In this document: positions 8,956 through 16,506 of the stretch, piece after piece
Position numbering within the stretch: the first letter of the stretch is position 1
Layout: the number at the start of each line of letters is the position of its first letter
Assembly: GCF_022678485.1 (NCBI RefSeq)
Contig: NZ_JALBYP010000026.1
Location: 186,001-250,000 of the forward strand
Length of the DNA: 64,000 nt
Reading direction: 5' to 3'
Source: Aliiroseovarius sediminis
Lineage (GTDB): Bacteria > Pseudomonadota > Alphaproteobacteria > Rhodobacterales > Rhodobacteraceae
The notes under the pieces: model-generated
What the model was told of the DNA's origin: nothing
Databases searched by the model: none
What the model saw: only the letters and a program-made list of their open reading frames with translations
Program-made: the position numbers and the translations under genes

Positions 8956-9345
8956 TCAAGCTTTGCGGGTGGGGTGATCGGCGTGTTCCATACCTTTCAA
9001 AATTGGACAATCCGGCCGACCGTCGCCGGAACAAGCCTGCACCAGATTGGACAAGGTGTCACGCCTTGCGACCAGGTAGACAATGTTAGCTTCGAACTTG
9101 CGCAAATGCTCGTCCGCGATCGGTTTCACATATGCACTGGCAGGCGACTGATCCTTCTACAAGACTAGAAGCGTACGGCAGTTTCTCAAGATTAAGGGCA
9201 AATTGGTTGGCACGGCTATTTGGACCCCTGGCATCGTGCCACAGCAGACATAAGCGCGCTAGTCACTGGAAGTCAGGACCGTCTGCCGATGTTCTTAAGA
9301 CGCACATTGTCATGCTTGCGGCCTGATCGTGCCATGATTATGCAT
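8956..9345 (-). pseudogene. Decayed cueR-like MerR-family copper regulator
   Basis: Reading the reverse strand backward from the TGA at 8956-8958, one open frame gives the whole C-terminus of a CueR-type regulator, including the metal loop QACSGDGRPDCPILKG with both copper-binding cysteines. Continuing upstream gives RTLLVL, then TAG (9157-9159) where CueR proteins have a Trp (LLxLWxD), then KDQSPASAYVK. Further upstream only scattered matches remain, with at least two apparent frameshifts (ARANQFALNLEK resembling RARSLGFSLEDC, and ARSG near 9325). A start-like ATG lies at about 9345. I read this as a dead cueR. The C-terminal match is strong; the N-terminal half is tentative. No functional gene occupies 8857-9378. 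Confidence 0.75.
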
Positions 9346-9378
9346 TAGATACGAGGTATTACATGAAAGGGGATCCCA

Positions 9379-9570
9379 ATGAGTACGTTTCACATACCAG
9401 ATATGAACTGCGGGCATTGCAAAGCATCCATCACCGAGGCGTTGACCCAAGCTGGCGCTGATCGCGTGACCTTCGACATGACAGCCCGCACCATCGAAGT
9501 GTCGGGCCTTTCGACCGAGGCCATATTGATCAAGCTCGATGAAATCGGCTTTACCGCCACCCCCAATTAA
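9379..9570 (+). CDS. Heavy-metal-associated domain protein, CopZ-like copper chaperone
   Basis: A 63-residue single ferredoxin-like HMA domain. The metal motif is MNCGHC (C11 and C14), followed by the expected helix and strands and a C-terminal GFTATPN, as in CopZ and the N-terminal domains of copper P-type ATPases. It binds Cu(I) and normally hands it to CopA or to a CueR/CopY regulator. GGGGATCCCA gives a good ribosome site for ATG 9379. It is next to a broken cueR and no copA is present here, so it looks like the surviving piece of a copper-efflux locus; its partner must lie elsewhere if it still works. Confidence 0.9.
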   Translation: MSTFHIPDMNCGHCKASITEALTQAGADRVTFDMTARTIEVSGLSTEAILIKLDEIGFTATPN

Positions 9571-9598
9571 CAAAACCCCGACACGCGCCGGGGTTTTG
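9571..9598. terminator. Bidirectional terminator between the CopZ-like gene and oppF
   Basis: A symmetrical hairpin: CAAAACCCCG, an eight-base loop, then CGGGGTTTTG. The A-rich left arm and T-rich right arm let it stop transcription from the CopZ-like gene (forward) and from oppF (reverse, stop at 9625). Confidence 0.85.
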
Positions 9599-9624
9599 GT
9601 CAGTCATTACGGCAATTTCTCACG

Positions 9625-10611
9625 TCAAATGACGTGACAGGCCACTTGCTGCCCCTTGCCACGATCGGTCAGCGGAGGTTTGATTTCAGCGCAAACCGGT
9701 TCTGCCAAAGGGCAACGGGTGCGGAAGACGCAACCCGATGGCGGGTCCAGCGGTGATGGCAGGTCGGCGTCCAGCAGCATCACCTCGTTCTCGGCATGGG
9801 CCTTGGGGTCCGGGATCGGAACCGCCGAGATCAGCGCCTGCGTATAGGGATGGCCAGGTGCGCGATAAAGTTGATCAGATTCGCTGATCTCAACCACATT
9901 ACCCAGATACAGCACCATCACACGGGTCGAGATGTGCTTGACCACCGACAGGTCATGCGCAATGAAAATAAGGCTCAACCCCATTTCTTCCTGAATGTCC
10001 ATCAGCAGGTTGATCACCTGCGCTTGAATGGACACGTCCAATGCCGATACGGGTTCGTCGCAGATAATTAACTGCGGCTTGACGATCAGCGCCCGCGCAA
10101 TCCCGATCCGCTGACACTGCCCGCCGGAAAACTCGTGCGGATAGCGGTTGATCATGTTGGGCAGGATGCCGACGCGGTCCAGCACCTCGCGCACGCGGTC
10201 CTTGACTTCGGACGCGGGCGTGTTGGGGAAATGAGTCTTAAGCGGCTCGGCTACGATCTGGCCGATGGTCATGCGCGGGTTCAACGATGCCAGAGGGTCT
10301 TGAAAGATCATCTGCATTTCTTTGCGATGCGCACGCATACCGTTCTTGGTCAACGACAACAGATCGTCACCCAGCCATAGAACAGTGCCACCTTCGGACG
10401 GAACCATGCGCATTATCGCGCGGGCCAGCGTGGACTTTCCACAGCCGCTTTCGCCCACGATACCAAGAGTTTCGCCCGGCATCAGGTCAAAATCCACGCC
10501 ATCGACAGCTTTCAGCTTGTCGGGCGCGGTCCACGGCATCGCGCCCTTGGGCTTGATATCGAACCAGACTTTAAGATCACGGACGGACAGCAAAGGGGAC
10601 GGGGCGTTCAT
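9625..10611 (-). CDS. oppF: Oligopeptide ABC transporter ATP-binding protein OppF
   Basis: A 328-residue ATPase with Walker [10 protein letters not shown] (residues 53-61), signature [14 protein letters not shown], Walker [15 protein letters not shown] and the C-terminal Cys-rich oligopeptide/dipeptide domain ([14 protein letters not shown]) that may hold an iron-sulphur site in this subfamily. It pairs with OppD as the two nucleotide-binding subunits energising peptide import. Its ATG overlaps the oppD stop (ATGA), indicating coupling. It is the last gene of the oppABCDF operon and is followed by the shared terminator. Confidence 0.93.
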   Translation of the reverse strand: MNAPSPLLSVRDLKVWFDIKPKGAMPWTAPDKLKAVDGVDFDLMPGETLGIVGESGCGKSTLARAIMRMVPSEGGTVLWLGDDLLSLTKNGMRAHRKEMQMIFQDPLASLNPRMTIGQIVAEPLKTHFPNTPASEVKDRVREVLDRVGILPNMINRYPHEFSGGQCQRIGIARALIVKPQLIICDEPVSALDVSIQAQVINLLMDIQEEMGLSLIFIAHDLSVVKHISTRVMVLYLGNVVEISESDQLYRAPGHPYTQALISAVPIPDPKAHAENEVMLLDADLPSPLDPPSGCVFRTRCPLAEPVCAEIKPPLTDRGKGQQVACHVI

Positions 10612-11582
10612 ACAAGCTCCTCCAGGGGTCTTATGCAGGCACGGCGGCGCACCTTGCGTCCGGCAACACCGTTCAGGGTCGGGCGGATCGTGGCGCAGTC
10701 TTCAATTGCAAATTCACAGCGGGGCGAAAACGGGCAGCCGATCGGCATGTTCATCATATTGGGCGGGCTGCCTGCGATGGTCGCCAAGCGTGGGCTGTCA
10801 AGGTCAAGGCGGGGAACCGCCTTCAGAAGCCCCATCGTATAGGGGTGGGTTGGCATCTCGAACAGGCCCTCGGTGGTGCCGTATTCCATCTGCTGTCCGC
10901 CGTACATGACCAGCGTTTCCTTGCACGATCCGGCAACAACGCCAAGGTCGTGGGTAATCAGGATGATCGACATGCCGAAGTCCTTTTGCAGGTCTTCAAG
11001 CAACTTCATGATCTGTGCCTGAACCGTCACGTCCAACGCGGTCGTCGGTTCGTCCGCAATCAGGATATCCGGCTTGCAAAGAAGCGACATGGCAATCATT
11101 ACGCGCTGCCGCATCCCGCCGGAAAACTCGTGCGGGAACATGGTTACGCGCTTCTTCGCCTCGGGAATGCGCACGGCGTCCAGCATGTCGACGGCTTGTC
11201 GTGTCGCTTCGGATTTCGAAAGGCCCTTGTGGTGGGTCAGCACCTCGGCCATCTGATCCGACACGCGCATGAACGGGTTCAGGCAGGTCATCGGGTCTTG
11301 GAAGATCATCGCGATCTTCTCGGCCCGGATCTTGTTCAGCTTGCTGGTCGAGATATTCAGAATCTCTTCCCCAGCCAATTTTACCGAACCCGTTGCCTTA
11401 CCGTTGCGGGCCAGAAGGCCCATGATGGCAAAGACGGTCTGGCTTTTGCCCGACCCGCTTTCCCCCACAACGCCCAGCGTTTCCCCCGCGGTCAGGTCGA
11501 AACTGATCCGGTCCACCGCGGTCACGGTGCCATCAGGGGTGTCGAACTGGACGCTCAGTTCACGAACTTCAAGAAGTGCCAT
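10608..11582 (-). CDS. oppD: Oligopeptide ABC transporter ATP-binding protein OppD
   Basis: A 324-residue ATPase: Walker A GESGSGKS (residues 40-47), Q-loop [12 protein letters not shown], signature [14 protein letters not shown], Walker [16 protein letters not shown]-loop [10 protein letters not shown], and the oligopeptide-specific C-terminus with [22 protein letters not shown]. The order and overlap with oppF and the 12-base gap after oppC mark a single transcript. Peptide import is the family role; peptide specificity is set by the binding protein. Confidence 0.93.
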   Translation of the reverse strand: MALLEVRELSVQFDTPDGTVTAVDRISFDLTAGETLGVVGESGSGKSQTVFAIMGLLARNGKATGSVKLAGEEILNISTSKLNKIRAEKIAMIFQDPMTCLNPFMRVSDQMAEVLTHHKGLSKSEATRQAVDMLDAVRIPEAKKRVTMFPHEFSGGMRQRVMIAMSLLCKPDILIADEPTTALDVTVQAQIMKLLEDLQKDFGMSIILITHDLGVVAGSCKETLVMYGGQQMEYGTTEGLFEMPTHPYTMGLLKAVPRLDLDSPRLATIAGSPPNMMNMPIGCPFSPRCEFAIEDCATIRPTLNGVAGRKVRRRACIRPLEELV

Positions 11583-11594
11583 GTCGCAAAACCC

Positions 11595-12500
11595 CTAGCG
11601 GTCTTTCGGGTCCAGCGCGTCGCGCAGGCCGTCACCAAAGAAAAAGAAAGCAAACAGTGAGATCAAGAAGAAGAACAGCGGGAAGCCCAGCATCCACAGG
11701 GTGCCATAGCGCATCTGCCCTGCCCCTTCGTTGATCAGTGCCCCCCAACTGGTCAGGGGTTCCTGAACCCCCAGCCCAAGGAACGAGATGAAGCTTTCGA
11801 ACATGATCATCGAAGGCACCAGAAGCGTCGCATAGACGATGACCACGCCCAGCAAGTTCGGAACGATGTGTCGGATGATGATCTTCGGCGTTGAAACGCC
11901 AGTGGCGATAGCCGCTTCGACGAATTCCTTGTTCTTGATCGACAGGGTTTGGCCCCGCGCAATCCGCGCCATGTCCAGCCACGAGATCAGCCCGATGCCA
12001 ACAAACAGCATGAAGATCGACCGTCCAAAGACCACCAACAAAAGAATCAGAACGAACATATACGGGATCGCCATCAGGATATCGACGATCCGCATCATGA
12101 TGTTGTCCAGCCGCCCCCCAATGAAACCAGCCGTTGCGCCGTAAAGCGTACCGACAACGACGGAAATCAGCGCGCCGACAATCCCGATCATCAGCGAGAT
12201 TTGCGTGCCCTGTACCACCCGCGCGAACAAATCGCGGCCCAGCGGGTCCAGCCCGAAATAGTGCTTTGTCTCGAACGATGGCCCGCCAAGCGTGCGCACG
12301 TCGCCCATCAGGTTCCAGTCGATTTCCTCGTTCGACCACGGTGTCAGCATCCCGCCGAACAGCGCAAACAGCGAGACAAGGATCAGGATGATCATCGACG
12401 CGACGGCTGCCTTGTTGCGAAAGAACCGCACGCGTGCGTCTTGCCACAGTGAACGGCCTTTGACGACTTCGGCAGTTTCGACGTTCGTAACATGTGTCAT
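11595..12500 (-). CDS. oppC: Oligopeptide ABC transporter permease OppC
   Basis: A 301-residue permease with about six membrane helices. It has the OppC-type N-terminal region (SLWQDARVRFFRNKAAVASM), the GTDPLGRD-like GLDPLGRDLFARV segment near residue 95, and the EAA loop EAAIATGVSTPKIIIRHIVPN that contacts the ATPases. The frame extends to 12554, but ATG 12500 has GAGGG upstream inside the oppB stop region and gives the normal length. It forms the channel together with OppB. Confidence 0.93.
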   Translation of the reverse strand: MTHVTNVETAEVVKGRSLWQDARVRFFRNKAAVASMIILILVSLFALFGGMLTPWSNEEIDWNLMGDVRTLGGPSFETKHYFGLDPLGRDLFARVVQGTQISLMIGIVGALISVVVGTLYGATAGFIGGRLDNIMMRIVDILMAIPYMFVLILLLVVFGRSIFMLFVGIGLISWLDMARIARGQTLSIKNKEFVEAAIATGVSTPKIIIRHIVPNLLGVVIVYATLLVPSMIMFESFISFLGLGVQEPLTSWGALINEGAGQMRYGTLWMLGFPLFFFLISLFAFFFFGDGLRDALDPKDR

Positions 12501-12510
12501 GCGCGTGCCC

Positions 12511-13452
12511 TCAGTACCTGATCCGCGGGTCGATCCATGCGTAAAGCACATCAACCAGCAAGTTGAAAAGGATCGTCAGCATCCCGACCAAGATCGTGAT
12601 GCCCATGATCACGGAATAGTCGCGGTTCAGCGCAGCCTGTACGAAATCCTTGCCGATACCGCCCGTCGACAGGAACATATCCACCACAACCGAGCCGGTT
12701 ATCATGCCGACAAAAGCCGGTCCAAGATACGAGATCACGGGGATCAAAGCAGGTTTCAGCGTATGTTTCAGCACGATGGTCCGGTCCGGCAGGCCCTTGG
12801 CCCGCGCGGTGCGGATAAAGTTGGAGTTCAAAACCTCCAGCATCGAAGATCGCGTCAGCCGCGCAATCGACGCCAGATAGGACGTCGCCAGCGCGATCAC
12901 CGGCATCACCAGATACGAGGTATAGGAATTGGGGTCCCCCGGCCCGCCCCACCAGCCGCCACCGGGCAGCCAGCTTAGCCACAGAGTGAACACCAGCACC
13001 AGAATCGGTGCCATGATGAAGTTCGGTAACGCCTGCGCGCCAATGGAAAATCCAACAGCCAGATAATCCATCCAAGTGTTTTGCTTCAACGCCGCCGCGA
13101 TCCCAAGCGCACCACCGATCAGAACTGCAAGGACAAAGGCCCAGAAGCCATAGGTCAAAGTCACCGGAAACCCGTCGGCAATGATCTGGTTCACCGTCCG
13201 GTCCTGATAAACGAAGCTTGGTCCGAAATCGAAATGGAAGATGATGTTTTTCAGATAGGTGCCGATCTGCACCAAGAGCGGATCATCAAGCCCATATTTG
13301 GCGTTGATGTTTTCCAGCACCACCGGCGGCAGCGCGCGTTCTTTGGTGAACGGGCCACCGGGGGCGGCGCGCATCAGCACGAACGAGAAGATGATCAGGA
13401 TCAGGATGACTGGAACGGCCATCGCGATGCGACGAAGAACAAAACCCAGCAT
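12511..13452 (-). CDS. oppB: Oligopeptide ABC transporter permease OppB
   Basis: A 313-residue permease starting MLGFVLRRIAMAVPVILILI, the classic OppB/DppB N-terminal helix. It has the periplasmic domain motif around PPVVLENINAKYGLDDPLLVQ and the EAA-type loop NFIRTARAKGLPDRTIVLKHTLKPALIPV. Six helices are predicted. It is separated from oppA by 72 bases that contain a strong stem-loop, as expected when the binding-protein message is kept more abundant than the membrane-subunit message. Confidence 0.93.
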   Translation of the reverse strand: MLGFVLRRIAMAVPVILILIIFSFVLMRAAPGGPFTKERALPPVVLENINAKYGLDDPLLVQIGTYLKNIIFHFDFGPSFVYQDRTVNQIIADGFPVTLTYGFWAFVLAVLIGGALGIAAALKQNTWMDYLAVGFSIGAQALPNFIMAPILVLVFTLWLSWLPGGGWWGGPGDPNSYTSYLVMPVIALATSYLASIARLTRSSMLEVLNSNFIRTARAKGLPDRTIVLKHTLKPALIPVISYLGPAFVGMITGSVVVDMFLSTGGIGKDFVQAALNRDYSVIMGITILVGMLTILFNLLVDVLYAWIDPRIRY

Positions 13453-13470
13453 TTGAAAGCCCCGCTGTTG

Positions 13471-13498
13471 GCTGGGCGGCCCGGTTGCCCGGGCCAGC
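13471..13498 (-). promoter_or_regulatory. Stem-loop between oppA and oppB
   Basis: On the reverse strand GCTGG-CCCGG, a GCAA loop, CCGGG, a short bulge (CCGC) and CCAGC form a GC-rich hairpin without a T-run. This is the position where ABC operons often carry a 3' stabiliser or partial attenuator after the binding-protein gene. That role is inferred from position. Confidence 0.6.
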
Positions 13499-13524
13499 CC
13501 CGTTTAGGTTTGAACAGTTCTGGC

Positions 13525-15147
13525 TTATTCAGCCACTTTGTACATCCGGCGGGAATAGATGTTGTTCATCAGATCATCAAACGGATATCCCTTCACGTCC
13601 GGTTTGACCATGATCACGTTTGTGTATTGATACACCGGAACGATTGGCATGTCTTCGGCCAGGATTTGCTCCATCTGCTTGTATTCCTCGGCGGGGTTAT
13701 CGGACGTCTTCGCAGCTTTCGCCAACGTGTCGTATTCTGGGTTGGAATATTTGCCGTTGTTGTGACCCGAGGTCGAGGTGAACAGGTCAGTATAGGTCGA
13801 CGGCTCGTTATAATCTCCGCACCACGCATAGCGCGCCATGCCGAAATCACCGTTGCGCATTTTATCCAGGTGCACTTTCCATTCGAAGTTGGCCAGCGTG
13901 ATCTGGGCGCCCAACGCTTGCTTCCACATCTGGGACGCAGCAATGGCGATCTTTTTGTGAGCTTCGGACGTGTTATAGTTCAACGTCAGCTCAAGCGGCT
14001 TGCCACCGGGGCCATAGCCTGCTTCTTCCAGCAGTTCCTTGGCCTTCGCCATACGCTCTGCTTGGGTCCAGTTGGCGTAGTCGATATCCGGCATCTCGAA
14101 CCCGGCGGTTTTCTGGTGCGTCCAGTTATAGGACGGATACTGACCGCCTTTCAGGATGCTATCCACGATCACGTCCCGATTCAAAGCGTAGGACAGCGCC
14201 TTGCGAACCCGCACGTCCTTCAAAGCCTCCGGGCCGTTTTCACGCAGGTTGAACATATAGATATACGAACACGACCGCGGCGTCGAATATGTCTCGTCCG
14301 GCAGTTTTTCCTTCAGGGCGGGATACTGACCTGCGGGAACCTCGGTCTTATCGACTTCACCTGCATCATATCGTGTCAGCGCAATGTTTTCATCATTGAT
14401 GACCAGCGCGACGACCTTTTCAAGGATCGTTTCGTCGTTGTTCCAGTACATGTCGTTCCGCTCGCGCACGATTTTCACGCCGGGCACGTAATCGGTCAGA
14501 ACATAGGCACCGTTGCCCACCAGATTACCGGGTTTGGTCCAGTTGTTGCCATGCTCTTCGATCACCTTCTGATTGACGGGGAAGGTCGACGCATGGGTCA
14601 GCATACTGGGGAAGTAGGGACGCGGATCGTCAATCTTGACCTCAAGCGTCTTATCATCAATCGCAGTCACACCCAGCGCGTCAGGTGCTGCTTCGCCCGC
14701 CACAACCTTCGATGCATTCTCGACCCCCATCAACTCCACATACCAAGCGTATTCGGATGCGGTTGCCGGGTCTGCCAGACGACGCCATGCGTAAACGAAA
14801 TCGCCTGCGGTGACAGGGTCACCATTCGACCACTTCGCATCGCGCAAGCTGAATGTATAGGTCAGACCGTCTTCCGACACCTCCCAGCCTTCGGCGGCAC
14901 CGGGGACGGGTTCCCCTTTTGGATCCGAACTCACAAGACCTTCAAACAGGTCCCGTAGAACGTGTGAACCTTCAACGTCGGTATTGATTTGCGGGTCAAA
15001 CGACTTGATGTCATCCAAGTTACGATAGGTATAGGTCTGGTCGTCGGCCAATGCTTCGCCCGTTTCCGGGTGCGTGCCTGCAGCCAGAGCCGGGCTGGCC
15101 AGCGCGAATGCGGTGCCAAGTAAGGCGGCTTTAATTGTGATGTTCAT
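13525..15147 (-). CDS. oppA: Oligopeptide ABC transporter periplasmic binding protein OppA
   Basis: A 540-residue class C (SBP_bac_5) binding protein. The signal peptide (MNITIKAALLGTAFALASPALAAG) has a clean AxA cleavage site. The mature part shows the family pattern: RNLDDIKSFDPQINTDVEGS, then LFEGLVSSDPKGEPVPGAAEGWEVSEDG and TYTFSLRDAKWSNGDPVTAGDFVYAWRR. The length fits OppA rather than the shorter DppA group. ATG 15147 is preceded by AGGGAGATCC. It is the first gene of the oppABCDF operon, and the 329-base gap upstream should hold its promoter. Confidence 0.93.
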   Translation of the reverse strand: MNITIKAALLGTAFALASPALAAGTHPETGEALADDQTYTYRNLDDIKSFDPQINTDVEGSHVLRDLFEGLVSSDPKGEPVPGAAEGWEVSEDGLTYTFSLRDAKWSNGDPVTAGDFVYAWRRLADPATASEYAWYVELMGVENASKVVAGEAAPDALGVTAIDDKTLEVKIDDPRPYFPSMLTHASTFPVNQKVIEEHGNNWTKPGNLVGNGAYVLTDYVPGVKIVRERNDMYWNNDETILEKVVALVINDENIALTRYDAGEVDKTEVPAGQYPALKEKLPDETYSTPRSCSYIYMFNLRENGPEALKDVRVRKALSYALNRDVIVDSILKGGQYPSYNWTHQKTAGFEMPDIDYANWTQAERMAKAKELLEEAGYGPGGKPLELTLNYNTSEAHKKIAIAASQMWKQALGAQITLANFEWKVHLDKMRNGDFGMARYAWCGDYNEPSTYTDLFTSTSGHNNGKYSNPEYDTLAKAAKTSDNPAEEYKQMEQILAEDMPIVPVYQYTNVIMVKPDVKGYPFDDLMNNIYSRRMYKVAE

Positions 15148-15476
15148 TAAGGATCTCCCTTGTCAGATATTCGGAGGTAACGCTTTTGACGAAGCGCGCA
15201 TGCTTCCCGGGGACTCGGCCCCAGCGTTCACCAGTACTGCATCCTAAGCGCATATTATCGGCAGAGACAACCGCTTGCGCTTCGATCGTTTTTTCAACAA
15301 AAAGGAAACCCATATCGCCGCCAGGCGCCCGAAATGTCGTTAAAATGACGTCGATTTTCGTCGTTGTGCCGCAAAAACCCGACCGGCTGCTTGCCGTCCC
15401 AGCAATATTGCCAATCCAGGGCACGCGTGCGAACGTTACGTAACATCAAGCCACAGGACCAACCCGAGGGATACCC
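15148..15476. promoter_or_regulatory. Divergent intergenic region between oppA and deoC
   Basis: A 329-base stretch with no gene, between the oppA start (reverse) and the deoC start (forward). It is AT-richer than its surroundings and must contain both promoters, but I cannot assign -35/-10 boxes with confidence. A near-palindrome at 15342-15358 (AAAAT-GACGTC-G-ATTTT) is the best operator candidate. Confidence 0.5.
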
Positions 15477-16496
15477 GTGCAAAGCGAACATACATCAGCC
15501 CGAACCCCTGCGGCGGATCGGGACAACGCGCAGTTGCCGCAAGTGACCCAGGCCCGCAATCCGGGCATGGAACTAGACATGGATTGGGTGCGCGCCGTGC
15601 AGGCCAACACCTCGGCCATCGAACGCCGTTGCGCGACCTTGCCGGGGCGGCGCAGCGTCAAGAAAGACTATCAGGCGGCGTGGCTTCTTAAAGCGATTAC
15701 CATGATCGACCTGACCACTCTTTCCGGTGACGACACGGCCGGACGGGTCCGCCGCCTGTGCGCCAAAGCCGCCCGTCCCGTGCGGGGCGATCTGCTAGAG
15801 GCGCTTGGTGTAGATGACATCACAACGGGAGCCGTCTGCGTCTATCACGACATGATCCAACCCGCTGTTGAGGTGCTGAACAATCTAGGGGTGAACGTGC
15901 CCGTCGCCGCCGTTTCGACCGGGTTTCCGGCGGGTCTGAGCCCCTATCACCTGCGTGTCGAGGAAATCCGCGAAAGCGTGCGCGCCGGGGCATCAGAGAT
16001 CGACATTGTGATTTCCCGCCGCCATGTGCTGACCGGCAACTGGCAGGCGCTTTATGACGAAATGCGCGACTTCCGCGAGGCCTGTGGCGATGCGCATGTA
16101 AAAGCCATTCTGGCGACCGGAGAGCTGGGCAGCTTGCGCAATGTGGCGCGCGCATCACTTGTGTGCATGATGGCGGGTGCTGACTTCATAAAGACCTCGA
16201 CCGGCAAGGAAAGCGTGAACGCGACCCTGCCCGTCAGTTTGGTAATGATCCGCGCAATCCGCGATTACTACGAAGCGACCGGATATCAGGTCGGCTACAA
16301 ACCAGCAGGCGGTATTTCCAAGGCCAAGGACGCGCTCATCTATCTGGCGCTGATCAAGGAAGAACTGGGCGATGACTGGCTGACACCTGACCTGTTCCGC
16401 TTCGGCGCCAGCTCGCTTCTGGGCGACATTGAACGCCAGTTGGAACACCATGTGACCGGCCATTATTCGGCCACCTACCGCCACCCGATGGGCTGA
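15477..16496 (+). CDS. deoC: Deoxyribose-phosphate aldolase
   Basis: A 339-residue DeoC, the longer alphaproteobacterial form (E. coli has about 259 residues). It splits 2-deoxyribose-5-phosphate into acetaldehyde and glyceraldehyde-3-phosphate. The active-site lysines are visible in HVKAILATGEL (K209) and DFIKTSTGKES (K239, Schiff-base lysine). The N-terminal 60 residues, including NPGMELDMDWVRAVQANTSAIERR, are characteristic of this subgroup. The start is GTG at 15477 with GAGGG six bases upstream. It is followed after ten bases by an aldehyde dehydrogenase that can remove the acetaldehyde product. Confidence 0.94.
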   Translation: MQSEHTSARTPAADRDNAQLPQVTQARNPGMELDMDWVRAVQANTSAIERRCATLPGRRSVKKDYQAAWLLKAITMIDLTTLSGDDTAGRVRRLCAKAARPVRGDLLEALGVDDITTGAVCVYHDMIQPAVEVLNNLGVNVPVAAVSTGFPAGLSPYHLRVEEIRESVRAGASEIDIVISRRHVLTGNWQALYDEMRDFREACGDAHVKAILATGELGSLRNVARASLVCMMAGADFIKTSTGKESVNATLPVSLVMIRAIRDYYEATGYQVGYKPAGGISKAKDALIYLALIKEELGDDWLTPDLFRFGASSLLGDIERQLEHHVTGHYSATYRHPMG

Positions 16497-16506
16497 GGAC
16501 TTAGAC

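Noticed and set aside
13081-14958. A 625-codon open frame antisense to oppA and oppB.
   Set aside because: It lies opposite two well-supported transporter genes, crosses their intergenic hairpin, and its translation has no domain. Long antisense frames are expected in high-GC DNA.
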